A model generated the notes under the pieces. That model did no database searches. It worked only from the letters and a program-made list of their open reading frames with translations, and had not been told where the DNA came from. Below, one piece after another: positions 16,443-23,726 of a stretch of DNA of 64,000 nt; the stretch's first letter is position 1, and each line of letters opens with the position of its first letter. The position numbers and the translations under genes are program-made. Source of the DNA: Pseudorhodoferax aquiterrae (GTDB lineage Bacteria; Pseudomonadota; Gammaproteobacteria; Burkholderiales; Burkholderiaceae_C); assembly GCF_014652235.1 (NCBI RefSeq), contig NZ_BMYK01000011.1, positions 85,473 through 149,472 on the forward strand. The letters are read 5' to 3'.

Positions 16443-17162
16443 ATGAACCTAGAATCGGCCGACAAAACAGGCGACTTCATGCGAGTACAGAACGGTCGGG
16501 ACAAGGCGTACGAGACGCTGCGGCAGCGGTTGGTCGGAGGGCACTACGGCCCTGGTGAGCAACTCAAGGAGGAGCCGCTGGCCCGTGAACTCGGGTTGAG
16601 CCGCACACCTGTGCGAACGGCTTTGCGACGGCTGGTGGAAGACGGGTTGGCAACGGATGCCGCGGGTCAGGGCATCCGCGTAGCCGAGTGGAGCGACTGG
16701 GACGTCGAGGAGACCTTCCAGCTGCGGATGCTGCTCGAACCCTACGCGTCGTTCCTGGCTGCAACGCGGGGTGGCGCAGCCGTGGTGGAGAAACTGGAGG
16801 CCAGCAATGCGGCCATGGCTGCCGGCATCGCTGCAGGAAGCGATGGCATCGGCGAAGTTCAATCAGCGAACCGGGATTTCCACCACGCGCTGCTCGAGGC
16901 ATCAGGGTCGCCTCGGCTCCGAACCATTCTGGTCACGATGATCGACATGCCGATCATCAAGCGCTCGTTCTACCTCTACACGCCGCAGGAACTGGAGCAG
17001 AGCCTGCACCACCATCGAGACCTAACGCTTGCAGTCCACGCCCAAGACGGAGAGCTTGCGCGACAGGTCATGCAGTTGCACCTGCGCATGTCGTACCACC
17101 GCTTCATGGTGCATCGCGACGAGTACCGACGGGTGTCCCCCACGCCGGACGGGGAGAAGTAG
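16443..17162 (+). CDS. GntR-family transcriptional regulator (FadR/FCD type)
   Basis: 239 residues from ATG 16443. The N-terminal winged-helix contains LREL-type GntR motifs (EPLARELGLSRTPVRTALRR, about residues 42-61). The C-terminal helical FCD domain has metal-ligand-type residues in NRDFHHALLEASGSPRL and HHHRDLTLAVHAQDGELA. FCD regulators sense small carboxylates and usually repress an adjacent catabolic operon. Divergence from the dehydrogenase-aldolase-receptor-amidohydrolase genes and the paired GTACA boxes between them point to local control. A TTG start at 16407 is possible but would overlap the boxes. Confidence 0.9.
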   Translation: MNLESADKTGDFMRVQNGRDKAYETLRQRLVGGHYGPGEQLKEEPLARELGLSRTPVRTALRRLVEDGLATDAAGQGIRVAEWSDWDVEETFQLRMLLEPYASFLAATRGGAAVVEKLEASNAAMAAGIAAGSDGIGEVQSANRDFHHALLEASGSPRLRTILVTMIDMPIIKRSFYLYTPQELEQSLHHHRDLTLAVHAQDGELARQVMQLHLRMSYHRFMVHRDEYRRVSPTPDGEK

Positions 17163-17499
17163 CCCTGGCCATGTGAGGCAAATCCCAAGCATTGCGTTGA
17201 GCTGACGCCTTTGCCGAGCGGCTCGCAGAGGTGCGCACGATCTCGAACGCAGCGGTACGTCACAGAAGCCGGTCGTTCGTGGACGTCAGCTTGTGGCCGC
17301 AGCCTGCCACACGTCCGGGTGCGCCAGAGCGCCCATTTCACGCTCTCGAAATGCCAAAACGTAAACCTAGGGACGGCCGTCTCTGAATCACCCTGGGGCT
17401 CCAGCAGCGGACCTTCAATCCATCCGGATGTCACCGAAAGCAAGCGTCTTCACGCGCCCGGAAGGCTTCAGGGTCTGCGCGTCGGCCGACACCGCTGCC
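17163..17499. other. Gene-free stretch at the right border of the catabolic cluster
   Basis: About 340 bases with no credible gene, repeat or RNA. Base composition is less GC-rich than the surroundings. With the similar empty stretch at 11404-11827 it brackets the GntR-controlled cluster, which may mark the borders of transferred DNA. Confidence 0.5.
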
Positions 17500-18408
17500 T
17501 CACATCACGAGGCTTGCCACGAAGTCCAGCAGTGCCCGTGTCTTGGCCGGCACGTGGTGGCGAGAGGGGTAGTAGGCATACAGCGGAAAACGCTCGTCCG
17601 GCCAGTCCGGAAATAGGCGCACGAGCTTCTTCCCGGTGATGAAGGACTCGGCCCCCAGCTCGAACAGCTGGGCGATGCCGTGGCCGGCCAGGCAGGTGCT
17701 GTAAAGGGTGCCGGCGTCATTGACGGTCAGGGCGCCGCGCGCCGCAACCGTGATCTTGCGGCGGCGCTGGTGGAACTCCCAGGGAAAGGGCCGACCGGTG
17801 GTCGAATCGCGGAACAGGATGCACCGGTGATGGCCGGCCTCGAGTTCGCGCGGGTCGGTCGGGCAGCCATAACGCCGGACATAGCCGGGCGACGCCACCG
17901 TCAGCACCCGGGTGTCGAGCAGCTTGCGCGCCACCAGGGAAGAAGGCCGGGGGTTTCCGAAACGAATGGCCAAGTCAAAGCCGTCGGCCACCATGTCGCC
18001 CAGGTCGTCGCGGCTGCGCAGTTCCATCTCCAGGTCCGGATGGCTGTCCAGAAAAGCCCCCAGTCGCGGACCCAGGATGAGGCGCGAGAAGAAGGGGTCG
18101 ATATTGACCCGCAAGCGGCCTCGCACAGCCGCTGCGCCGCCTGCGGCGCTCCCAGTGGCTTCCGCCAGCGCGCCGACGAGGGGCATCACCTGCTCGTAGA
18201 AGCGTCGTCCCTCGTCGGTCAATCGCACCGACCGGGTCGTGCGTTCGAACACTCGGATGCCCAGCCGGGTCTCCAACCGCGCGATGGCGCGGCTCACACC
18301 GGACTGCGACATGTCGAGCGCTTCACCGGCGCGTCCGAAGCTTGCCGCGTCGACGACCGCCGCCATGACGTCGATCCCTTCGAGCAGCTGCGTGCTGATA
18401 CCTGCCAT
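17500..18408 (-). CDS. LysR-family transcriptional regulator
   Basis: 302 residues from ATG 18408. The N-terminal helix-turn-helix is textbook LysR: AAVVDAASFGRAGEALDMSQ, SGVSRAIARLETRLGIRVFE and RTTRSVRLTDEG. The effector-binding domain follows, with RLRVNIDPFFSRLILGPRL and a CLAGHGIAQL segment. It is divergent from an NmrA-type reductase gene across 111 bases that contain a perfect AAGCAT/ATGCTT inverted repeat, the usual design for a LysR regulator acting on its neighbour. The inducer is not predictable. Confidence 0.92.
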   Translation of the reverse strand: MAGISTQLLEGIDVMAAVVDAASFGRAGEALDMSQSGVSRAIARLETRLGIRVFERTTRSVRLTDEGRRFYEQVMPLVGALAEATGSAAGGAAAVRGRLRVNIDPFFSRLILGPRLGAFLDSHPDLEMELRSRDDLGDMVADGFDLAIRFGNPRPSSLVARKLLDTRVLTVASPGYVRRYGCPTDPRELEAGHHRCILFRDSTTGRPFPWEFHQRRRKITVAARGALTVNDAGTLYSTCLAGHGIAQLFELGAESFITGKKLVRLFPDWPDERFPLYAYYPSRHHVPAKTRALLDFVASLVM

Positions 18409-18419
18409 TGATGACTTCC

Positions 18420-18438
18420 AAGCATAAACCAAATGCTT
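18420..18438. promoter_or_regulatory. Candidate LysR operator, AAGCAT-N7-ATGCTT
   Basis: Perfect six-base inverted repeat with a seven-base spacer, 12 bases upstream of the LysR start and about 82 bases upstream of the NmrA-type gene. Position and symmetry fit a LysR recognition site controlling both genes. Confidence 0.5.
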
Positions 18439-18519
18439 TTCATGCTATCGATCTTTGCGGACAGCGTGCACAGAATTCTCGTCAAGCGGCGCGCGGTGCG
18501 CCGCATCAGGAGAAAGACG

Positions 18520-19398
18520 ATGTTTGTTGTCACGGGAGTCACTGGCAAGGTGGGCGGTCAGGTCGCAAGGAGATTGCTGGCCGCGGGTTTGCCGGTACGG
18601 GCCGTTTTGCGGGATGCGGCCAAGGCGCCGGCCTGGCGCGCGCTCGGCTGCGAGACAGCGCTCGCGTCCATGGATGACGCGGCGGCGCTGGGCACCGCTT
18701 TTGCCGCTGCAGAAGCGATATTCGTGCTATTGCCTCCGGTGTTCGACCCGTCGGAGGCCTATGCCGAAACGCAGGCACACATCGCGGCGCTGGTCGCGGC
18801 GTTGCAGAAAGCCCAGCCCCGGCGGGTGGTGGCCCTGTCGACCATCGGCGCCCAGGCGGCGGAAGACAATCTGCTGACGCAGTTGCAGATGATGGAGCGC
18901 GCCTTTGCCGCGCTGACCATGCCGGTCGCCTTCCTGCGCCCTGCATGGTTCATGGAGAACGCTGCCTGGGATATCGACGACGCTCGCTCGCTTGGTGTCG
19001 TGTCGAGCTTCCTCCAGCCGCTGGACAAGCCGGTGCCGATGGTCGCGACGGCAGACGTCGCCGCCACCGCGGTGCAGATGCTGCAAGACAACTGGGAGGG
19101 TCGCTGTGTGGTCGAACTCGAAGGGCCAGTGCGGATCACGCCACAGGTGCTGGCTTCCACACTGGGCAGGGTTCTGGGGCGCGACGTTGTGGACCGGGCG
19201 GTGCCGCGTGCGACGTGGGCAGCGCTGTTCCGCTCGCAGGGTATGGCCAACCCGTTGCCGCGCATCCGGATGCTGGACGGCTTCAACGAAGGCTGGATTG
19301 AGTTCGAGGCCGGCGCTGGCGCATCGCGAAAGGGCGTGACAGCACTCGAAACGTTATTGCGAGGTCTTGCAGATCCGATGGACGCGCTGGGCGGCTAG
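18520..19398 (+). CDS. NmrA-like NAD(P)H-binding reductase
   Basis: 292 residues from ATG 18520 with CAGGAGA upstream. The N-terminus is an atypical-SDR Rossmann motif, VVTGVTGKVGGQVARRLLAA. It continues with RAVLRD, the LSTIGAQ segment and FLRPAWFMENAAWD, as in NmrA/quinone-oxidoreductase-2-like proteins. Members bind NAD(P) and act as quinone reductases or redox sensors. It pairs with the divergent LysR gene. The stop codon at 19396-19398 overlaps the stop of a broken gene on the opposite strand. Confidence 0.87.
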   Translation: MFVVTGVTGKVGGQVARRLLAAGLPVRAVLRDAAKAPAWRALGCETALASMDDAAALGTAFAAAEAIFVLLPPVFDPSEAYAETQAHIAALVAALQKAQPRRVVALSTIGAQAAEDNLLTQLQMMERAFAALTMPVAFLRPAWFMENAAWDIDDARSLGVVSSFLQPLDKPVPMVATADVAATAVQMLQDNWEGRCVVELEGPVRITPQVLASTLGRVLGRDVVDRAVPRATWAALFRSQGMANPLPRIRMLDGFNEGWIEFEAGAGASRKGVTALETLLRGLADPMDALGG

Positions 19399-19642
19399 GC
19401 GAGCGCCTGCTTGTGGTGCGTGAGCCAGATGCCGCGGTGCTTGCGGTCCTCATGGTGTTCCTCGGCCCTCGCACGCGCGAGCCTCACCACGAAGGGCTGC
19501 CCGTGCGCGATCAGCGTTCCCAGCTCCGCGGCCAACGCGCAGCGTAGCCGGGAGGCGCATCGGCGGTCGCCAGAACCAGCGGGAAGCGGGAAGCGCCGTG
19601 GATGGTGAAGTCGGTCGTCTTCAAGGCCATGGTCTTGTCCAT
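19395..19642 (-). pseudogene. Frameshifted small conserved hypothetical gene
   Basis: Two adjoining frames together look like one small protein of about 82 residues. The start frame (ATG 19642 or 19630) gives MALKTTDFTIHGASRFPLVL and TADAPPGYAA, then stops at once after a switch. The next frame continues sensibly as ALAAELGTLIAHGQPFVVRL and EEHHEDRKHRGIWLTHHKQA to a TAG at 19395. A one-base indel near the GGCTACGCTGCGCG segment explains the break. Proteins with an EDRKxRGIWLK-type tail are known to me only as hypothetical. It could also be a sequencing error. Confidence 0.55.
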
Positions 19643-19659
19643 TCGAGTGAAGCTGCGCT

Positions 19660-21087
19660 TCAGCCCCGTGGCGCGAGCCGCAGAGAGATCAACCCGCACA
19701 GCAGTGCGAGCCCCGAGGCGGCCAGGAACGCCGCCTGGCTGCCCGCCAGCAGTGCGGCCTGCGGCCCGGCGGACGCCGGCTGAGCCCGCACCACGGTGTG
19801 CAGCACCGTGGCGATGCCGGCCACGCCCAGGGCACCGCCCAGTTGCCGCGCGGTGTTGGCCAGGCCCGAGGCCATGCCGGCGTCATGGACCGGGACGCCG
19901 GCGCTCACGGCGTGCGTGGCCGCCAGGATCACCATGCCGAGGCCGGCACCTGCGGCCAGCGTGGGACCGAGCACGTCCAGCCAGAACACCAGCTGCGGCG
20001 GCATCCGTGCCAGCCACGCCAGACCGGCCGCGGCCACCAATGCGCCCCACAGCGGCAACCGCCGCGATGCACCAGCACCGATGGAGCGCGTGAACACCAG
20101 GCGCACTGCCGCCAATGCAACGCCCATGGGCAGCATCGCCAGGCCGGTCGCGCGGGCGCTGTAGCCGGCGGCCTGCTGCAAGGTGTTGGAGATCAGGAAG
20201 ATCGATGCCGCCAGCAGCCCGCCCAGGCACAGCATCAGCAGGTTGCCGGCGGCCAGGCCGGGCAACTCGAAGATGGACAGGCGCACCAGCGGCTGCTGGC
20301 TTCGGCGTTCCACGCTGAGCAACAGCAGGAAGGCGGCGAGCGACAGTCCCAGGGCGCCCAGCACCAGGGGCGAGCCCCAGCCCTGGGCCGCGGACTGCGT
20401 GATGCCGTAGACCAGCGCCGCGCTGCCCAGCGTGGACAGCAGTGCGCCGGGCAGGTCCAGCACCGGGCGCGTTGCCTGGGTAGGCGGCGGCCGCAGGCTG
20501 CAGGCAATGCCCACGATCAGCAACAGGCCGATCGGGACGTTCACGAACATCACCCAGCGCCAGCCCGCGCCGTCGGTCAGCAGGCCGCCGATCACCACGC
20601 CCAGCGCGAAGCCGGCTGAATTCAGCGCCGCCCACCAGGACAGTGCACTGGCGCGCGCCTGCCTGTCGTGGTGCGTGGCCGCCATGACCAGTGTCATGGA
20701 CGAGGTGGCCAACACGGCCGCACCCAGGCCCTGCGCCGCACGGGCGGCCAGCAACAGGCCGGCATCGCCCGCGAGGCCGCCCGCCAGGCTGGCGAAGGTG
20801 AACAGCGCCAGCCCGGCCTGCAGCACCGGCCGCCGGCCGTAGAGATCGCCGGCGCGGGCTGCCAGCAGCATGCAGCCGCCGAAGCTCAGCAGGTAGGCGT
20901 CGATGACCCACTGCTGGGCCTGCGCCGACAGCTGCAGCTCGCGCTGCATGGCGGGCAGCGCCACGTTCACGATGGATCCGTCCATGACGACCATGAACGA
21001 GGCCAGGCAGGCGATGGCAACGACCAGCCAGGGCGGCAGGTTCGCGCGCAGCAGGGGCGCGGGCGGGGACAGTGCGGCGGTGCGCAT
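19660..21087 (-). CDS. MFS multidrug transporter, DHA2 (14-helix) type
   Basis: 475 residues with about fourteen membrane helices. MFS signatures include SFMVVMDGSIVNVALPAMQ in helix 1 (the D-x-x-I-V-N-V-A-L-P motif of drug:H+ antiporter-2), LLAARAGDLYGRRPVL (loop 2-3 motif A) and SWWAALNSAGFALGVVIGGL (antiporter motif C). DHA2 proteins export drugs, dyes or aromatic compounds across the inner membrane. The divergent AraC-type regulator is the likely controller. Confidence 0.92.
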   Translation of the reverse strand: MRTAALSPPAPLLRANLPPWLVVAIACLASFMVVMDGSIVNVALPAMQRELQLSAQAQQWVIDAYLLSFGGCMLLAARAGDLYGRRPVLQAGLALFTFASLAGGLAGDAGLLLAARAAQGLGAAVLATSSMTLVMAATHHDRQARASALSWWAALNSAGFALGVVIGGLLTDGAGWRWVMFVNVPIGLLLIVGIACSLRPPPTQATRPVLDLPGALLSTLGSAALVYGITQSAAQGWGSPLVLGALGLSLAAFLLLLSVERRSQQPLVRLSIFELPGLAAGNLLMLCLGGLLAASIFLISNTLQQAAGYSARATGLAMLPMGVALAAVRLVFTRSIGAGASRRLPLWGALVAAAGLAWLARMPPQLVFWLDVLGPTLAAGAGLGMVILAATHAVSAGVPVHDAGMASGLANTARQLGGALGVAGIATVLHTVVRAQPASAGPQAALLAGSQAAFLAASGLALLCGLISLRLAPRG

Positions 21088-21147
21088 AGAAGGCTCCAGT
21101 GGTTCGGGGTGGCCAGTGTGGTGTCCCGGGCGCGCAACCTGATAACG

Positions 21148-21166
21148 TTGTTTAGACGATCAACAA
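21148..21166. promoter_or_regulatory. TTGTT-N9-AACAA inverted repeat between MFS and AraC genes
   Basis: Five-base arms with a nine-base spacer, 13 bases ahead of the AraC-type start and 61 bases ahead of the transporter start. A candidate operator for the divergent pair. Confidence 0.35.
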
Positions 21167-21178
21167 TGAAATCCGGCC

Positions 21179-22255
21179 ATGTCCGCCCTGCGCCCCGCTG
21201 CCGCCTCTGCGGCTGTTCCCGTGTCCCCCAACATGGCGCTGCTCGAGTTCAGCGAGCGGGCCGACGGCCCGCCGCTGATCGCGGTCCGGGGCAGCGCGCA
21301 GAGCGGCAGCGAATTCGAGTTGGGCACGCGCGAGACCGGCTGGCACCAGCATCTGCGCGGCCAGGTCTTCTGCATCGAGAACGGCCTGGTGCATGTGCGC
21401 ACGCCGCACGGCTCCTGGTTGCTGCCGCCGCACCGGGCGGGCTGGGTGCCGCCCGGCGTGCCGCACATGGCCAGCATCAGCGGCGTGATGAGCGGCTGGA
21501 ATGTGCTGGTGGCGCCCCCGGCCGCGCGTTCGCTGCCGAAGCTGCCTTGCGTGGTGGGGGTCAGTGAACTCATGCGCTCCCTGGTGCGCCGCGCCGTGCA
21601 ATGGGGCGGGCAGGAAAGGCTCTCGCCGGCGGAGCGGCGTGTGGGTGCCGTGCTGCTGGACGAACTGCGCACGGCGCCGCACGAGCGCCTGCACCTGCCC
21701 ATGCCGCAGGACCGGCGCCTCGTGCGCATCGCCCATGCGGTGTTGCAGGCGCCGGGCGACACCCGCACGCTCGCCGAATGGGGGGCCTGGGCCGGACTGT
21801 CGGCGCGCAGCCTGTCACGGTTGTGCCAGGCCGAACTGGGCATGGGCTTCGCGCAGTGGCGCCAGCAGGCCGGCCTGGTGCATGCGCTGGAAGCCCTGGC
21901 GCGCGGCGAGCCGGTGGCGCAGGTGTCCGATGCGCTGGGCTATGCCACACCGAGCAACTTCATCGCCATGTTCCGGCGGACCTTCGGGCAATCGCCGGGG
22001 CGCTATTTCGCCAGGCGCGGCCCACCCGCCCGATGCCCGGTCGTGGCGCCTGGAAGGGGTCAGCGCCCGTCCGCGGCCACGCGCCACACCGCATTGCCCA
22101 CGTCGTCGGCCACCAGCAGCCCGCCACGCTGGTCCAGCGCCACCCCCACGGGCCGCCCCAGCGCCTTGCCGTCCTCGCTCAGGAAGCCCGTCAGCACGTC
22201 GCGCGGCAGGCCCTGCGGCTTGCCGTCCACGAAGGACACGAACACCACCTTGTAG
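21179..22255 (+). CDS. AraC-family regulator with long C-terminal run-on
   Basis: The first 275 or so residues are a normal AraC protein: a cupin-like N-terminal sensor (GWHQHLRGQVFCIENGLVHV, LLPPHRAGWVPPGVPH) and two helix-turn-helix units ending in the conserved YATPSNFIAMFRRTFGQSPG and RYFA. Family members stop about here, but this frame continues another 80 residues of Ser/Pro/Arg-rich sequence to 22255, running 196 bases into the opposite strand of the sugar dehydrogenase gene. The tail looks like antisense read-through after loss of the original stop. Likely regulates the divergent MFS pump. Confidence 0.85.
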   Translation: MSALRPAAASAAVPVSPNMALLEFSERADGPPLIAVRGSAQSGSEFELGTRETGWHQHLRGQVFCIENGLVHVRTPHGSWLLPPHRAGWVPPGVPHMASISGVMSGWNVLVAPPAARSLPKLPCVVGVSELMRSLVRRAVQWGGQERLSPAERRVGAVLLDELRTAPHERLHLPMPQDRRLVRIAHAVLQAPGDTRTLAEWGAWAGLSARSLSRLCQAELGMGFAQWRQQAGLVHALEALARGEPVAQVSDALGYATPSNFIAMFRRTFGQSPGRYFARRGPPARCPVVAPGRGQRPSAATRHTALPTSSATSSPPRWSSATPTGRPSALPSSLRKPVSTSRGRPCGLPSTKDTNTTL

Positions 22256-23391
22256 CCGCTCGGCGGCTTGCGGTTCCAGGAGCCGTGGTTGCCGATGTAG
22301 GCCCCTGCACCGAACTTGCCGCCCAGCGCCTGGGCGTCGCCGACCGCCAGCCCCAGCGGCGCCACGTGCGCGCCCAGCGCGTAGTCCGGCACGCGGGCCT
22401 TGGCCACCATGTCGGGCCGCGGTGGCTGCACACGCTCGTCCACGTGCTGGCCGAAGTAGCTCCAGGGCCAGCCGTAGAAGGCGCCGTCCTCCACGGCCGT
22501 GAGGTAGTCGGGCACGAGGTCGTTGCCGAGTTCGTCGCGCTCGTTGACCACGGTCCACAGCCGGCCGCCGTGCCAGGCCAGGCCGTTGGGGTTGCGCAGG
22601 CCCGAGGCATAGACGCGGTGCTGGCCCGTCTTCGCATCCACCTCCCAGATCGCAGCCCGGCCTTCCTCGTTCTCCATGCCGTTCTCGCCGATGTTGCTGT
22701 TCGAGCCCACGGTCACGTAGAGCTTGCTGCCGTCGGCGCTGGCGATCAGGTTCTTGGTCCAGTGGTGGTTGATCTTCGACGGCAGGTCCACGAGCTTGGT
22801 CGGCTGCGCCGTGACCTGCGTCTGGCCGGCCTGGTAGGGCAGCTTCACGACGGCGTCGGCGTTCGCGATGAACAGGCTGTCGCCCACCAGCGCCATGCCG
22901 AAGGGCGAGCTCAGGCCCTGCAGCAGCACCGTGCGCAACTCGGCCACGCCGTCGCCGTCGGCATCGCGCAGCAGCGTGATGCGGTCGGCGCTGGGCACGC
23001 CGGCACCGGCGCGTTTCATGAACAGGCCCTGCACCCAGCCGCGCAGCGAGGGCTTCTTGCCTTCGCCCGCGTTGGCCGGCTTGTTGCTCTCGGCCACCAG
23101 CACGTCGCCGTTGGGCAGCACGCTGATCCAGCGCGGGTGGTCCAGGCCGCGCGCGAAAGGCGTGACGGCCATGCCGGGCGCGGGCCGGGGCATGGCGTCC
23201 GCGGGCCAGCCCTGCGCAGGCGCGACCTTGACGGTGGGGATCAGGCTGGTGCTGGGCGCGGGCAGTTGCGGCGCCGAGCCGGCCACGCCGGTCTCGGGCA
23301 GGCGTGAGGTCTCGCCGCAGCCCGCGAGCAGGGCCAGGGCGGCGATGGCACAGAGGGCGGGCAGGGCAGGGCGCAGCTGCGGCGGTGGCAT
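22060..23391 (-). CDS. PQQ-dependent sugar (sorbosone/glucose) dehydrogenase-like lipoprotein
   Basis: 443 residues from ATG 23391 with CAGGAG upstream. It begins with a lipoprotein signal (ALCAIAALALLAGCGE; lipobox LAGC). The body is the six-bladed beta-propeller of GDH/sorbosone dehydrogenases: GLDHPRWISVLPNGDVLVAE, YVTVGSNSNIGENG, ASGLRNPNGLAWHGGRLW, YIGNHGSWNRKPPSGYKVVF and ALDQRGGLLVADDVGNAVWR. It probably sits on the periplasmic side, oxidising an aldose or related compound with PQQ. Its 3' end is overlapped by the AraC run-on frame. Confidence 0.88.
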   Translation of the reverse strand: MPPPQLRPALPALCAIAALALLAGCGETSRLPETGVAGSAPQLPAPSTSLIPTVKVAPAQGWPADAMPRPAPGMAVTPFARGLDHPRWISVLPNGDVLVAESNKPANAGEGKKPSLRGWVQGLFMKRAGAGVPSADRITLLRDADGDGVAELRTVLLQGLSSPFGMALVGDSLFIANADAVVKLPYQAGQTQVTAQPTKLVDLPSKINHHWTKNLIASADGSKLYVTVGSNSNIGENGMENEEGRAAIWEVDAKTGQHRVYASGLRNPNGLAWHGGRLWTVVNERDELGNDLVPDYLTAVEDGAFYGWPWSYFGQHVDERVQPPRPDMVAKARVPDYALGAHVAPLGLAVGDAQALGGKFGAGAYIGNHGSWNRKPPSGYKVVFVSFVDGKPQGLPRDVLTGFLSEDGKALGRPVGVALDQRGGLLVADDVGNAVWRVAADGR

Positions 23392-23478
23392 GGGCGAGAA
23401 CTCCTGTGGGAAAGGCTGGAATGGACAGGAGCTTGGCACGCGCAGCCGGCCGCGCCTGCCGGTGTGCAGGCACGCACG

Positions 23479-23487
23479 CTGTAGGCC
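23479..23487 (-). promoter_or_regulatory. GGCCTACAG box
   Basis: Minus-strand motif about 88 bases upstream of the sugar dehydrogenase start, identical to the box ahead of the small acidic protein gene. Confidence 0.35.
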
Positions 23488-23503
23488 GCGGGGAAGGCGG
23501 CTC

Positions 23504-23726
23504 AGAACGTGTGAATGAACCGATCGCGCCCACGACGGGGCGCGGCGGGCCGCAGGCGCAGGCGCGGGCCGCAGCCCGGGCTGGTGCCCGGGCAAGGACC
23601 GCAACGCCCGCATGCGGCCTGGCGCGGCCCGGCCCGAAGGGCGAGGCCCCGAGCGCAACGAACATGATGGAAACGGCTGCTCATCCGGGGCCTCGCGTGG
23701 GTGTGAGCGGTTCGTTCACACGTTCT
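23504..23726. repeat. TIR element copy 2 (223 bp)
   Basis: Starts AGAACGTGTGAATGAACC and ends GGTTCGTTCACACGTTCT, flanked on both sides by TCAG. The right end overlaps the TGA stop of the REC-HK-REC hybrid kinase (23726-23728). Carries the same internal hairpins as copy 1 and the same 60-codon reading frame on the minus strand. Confidence 0.9.
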
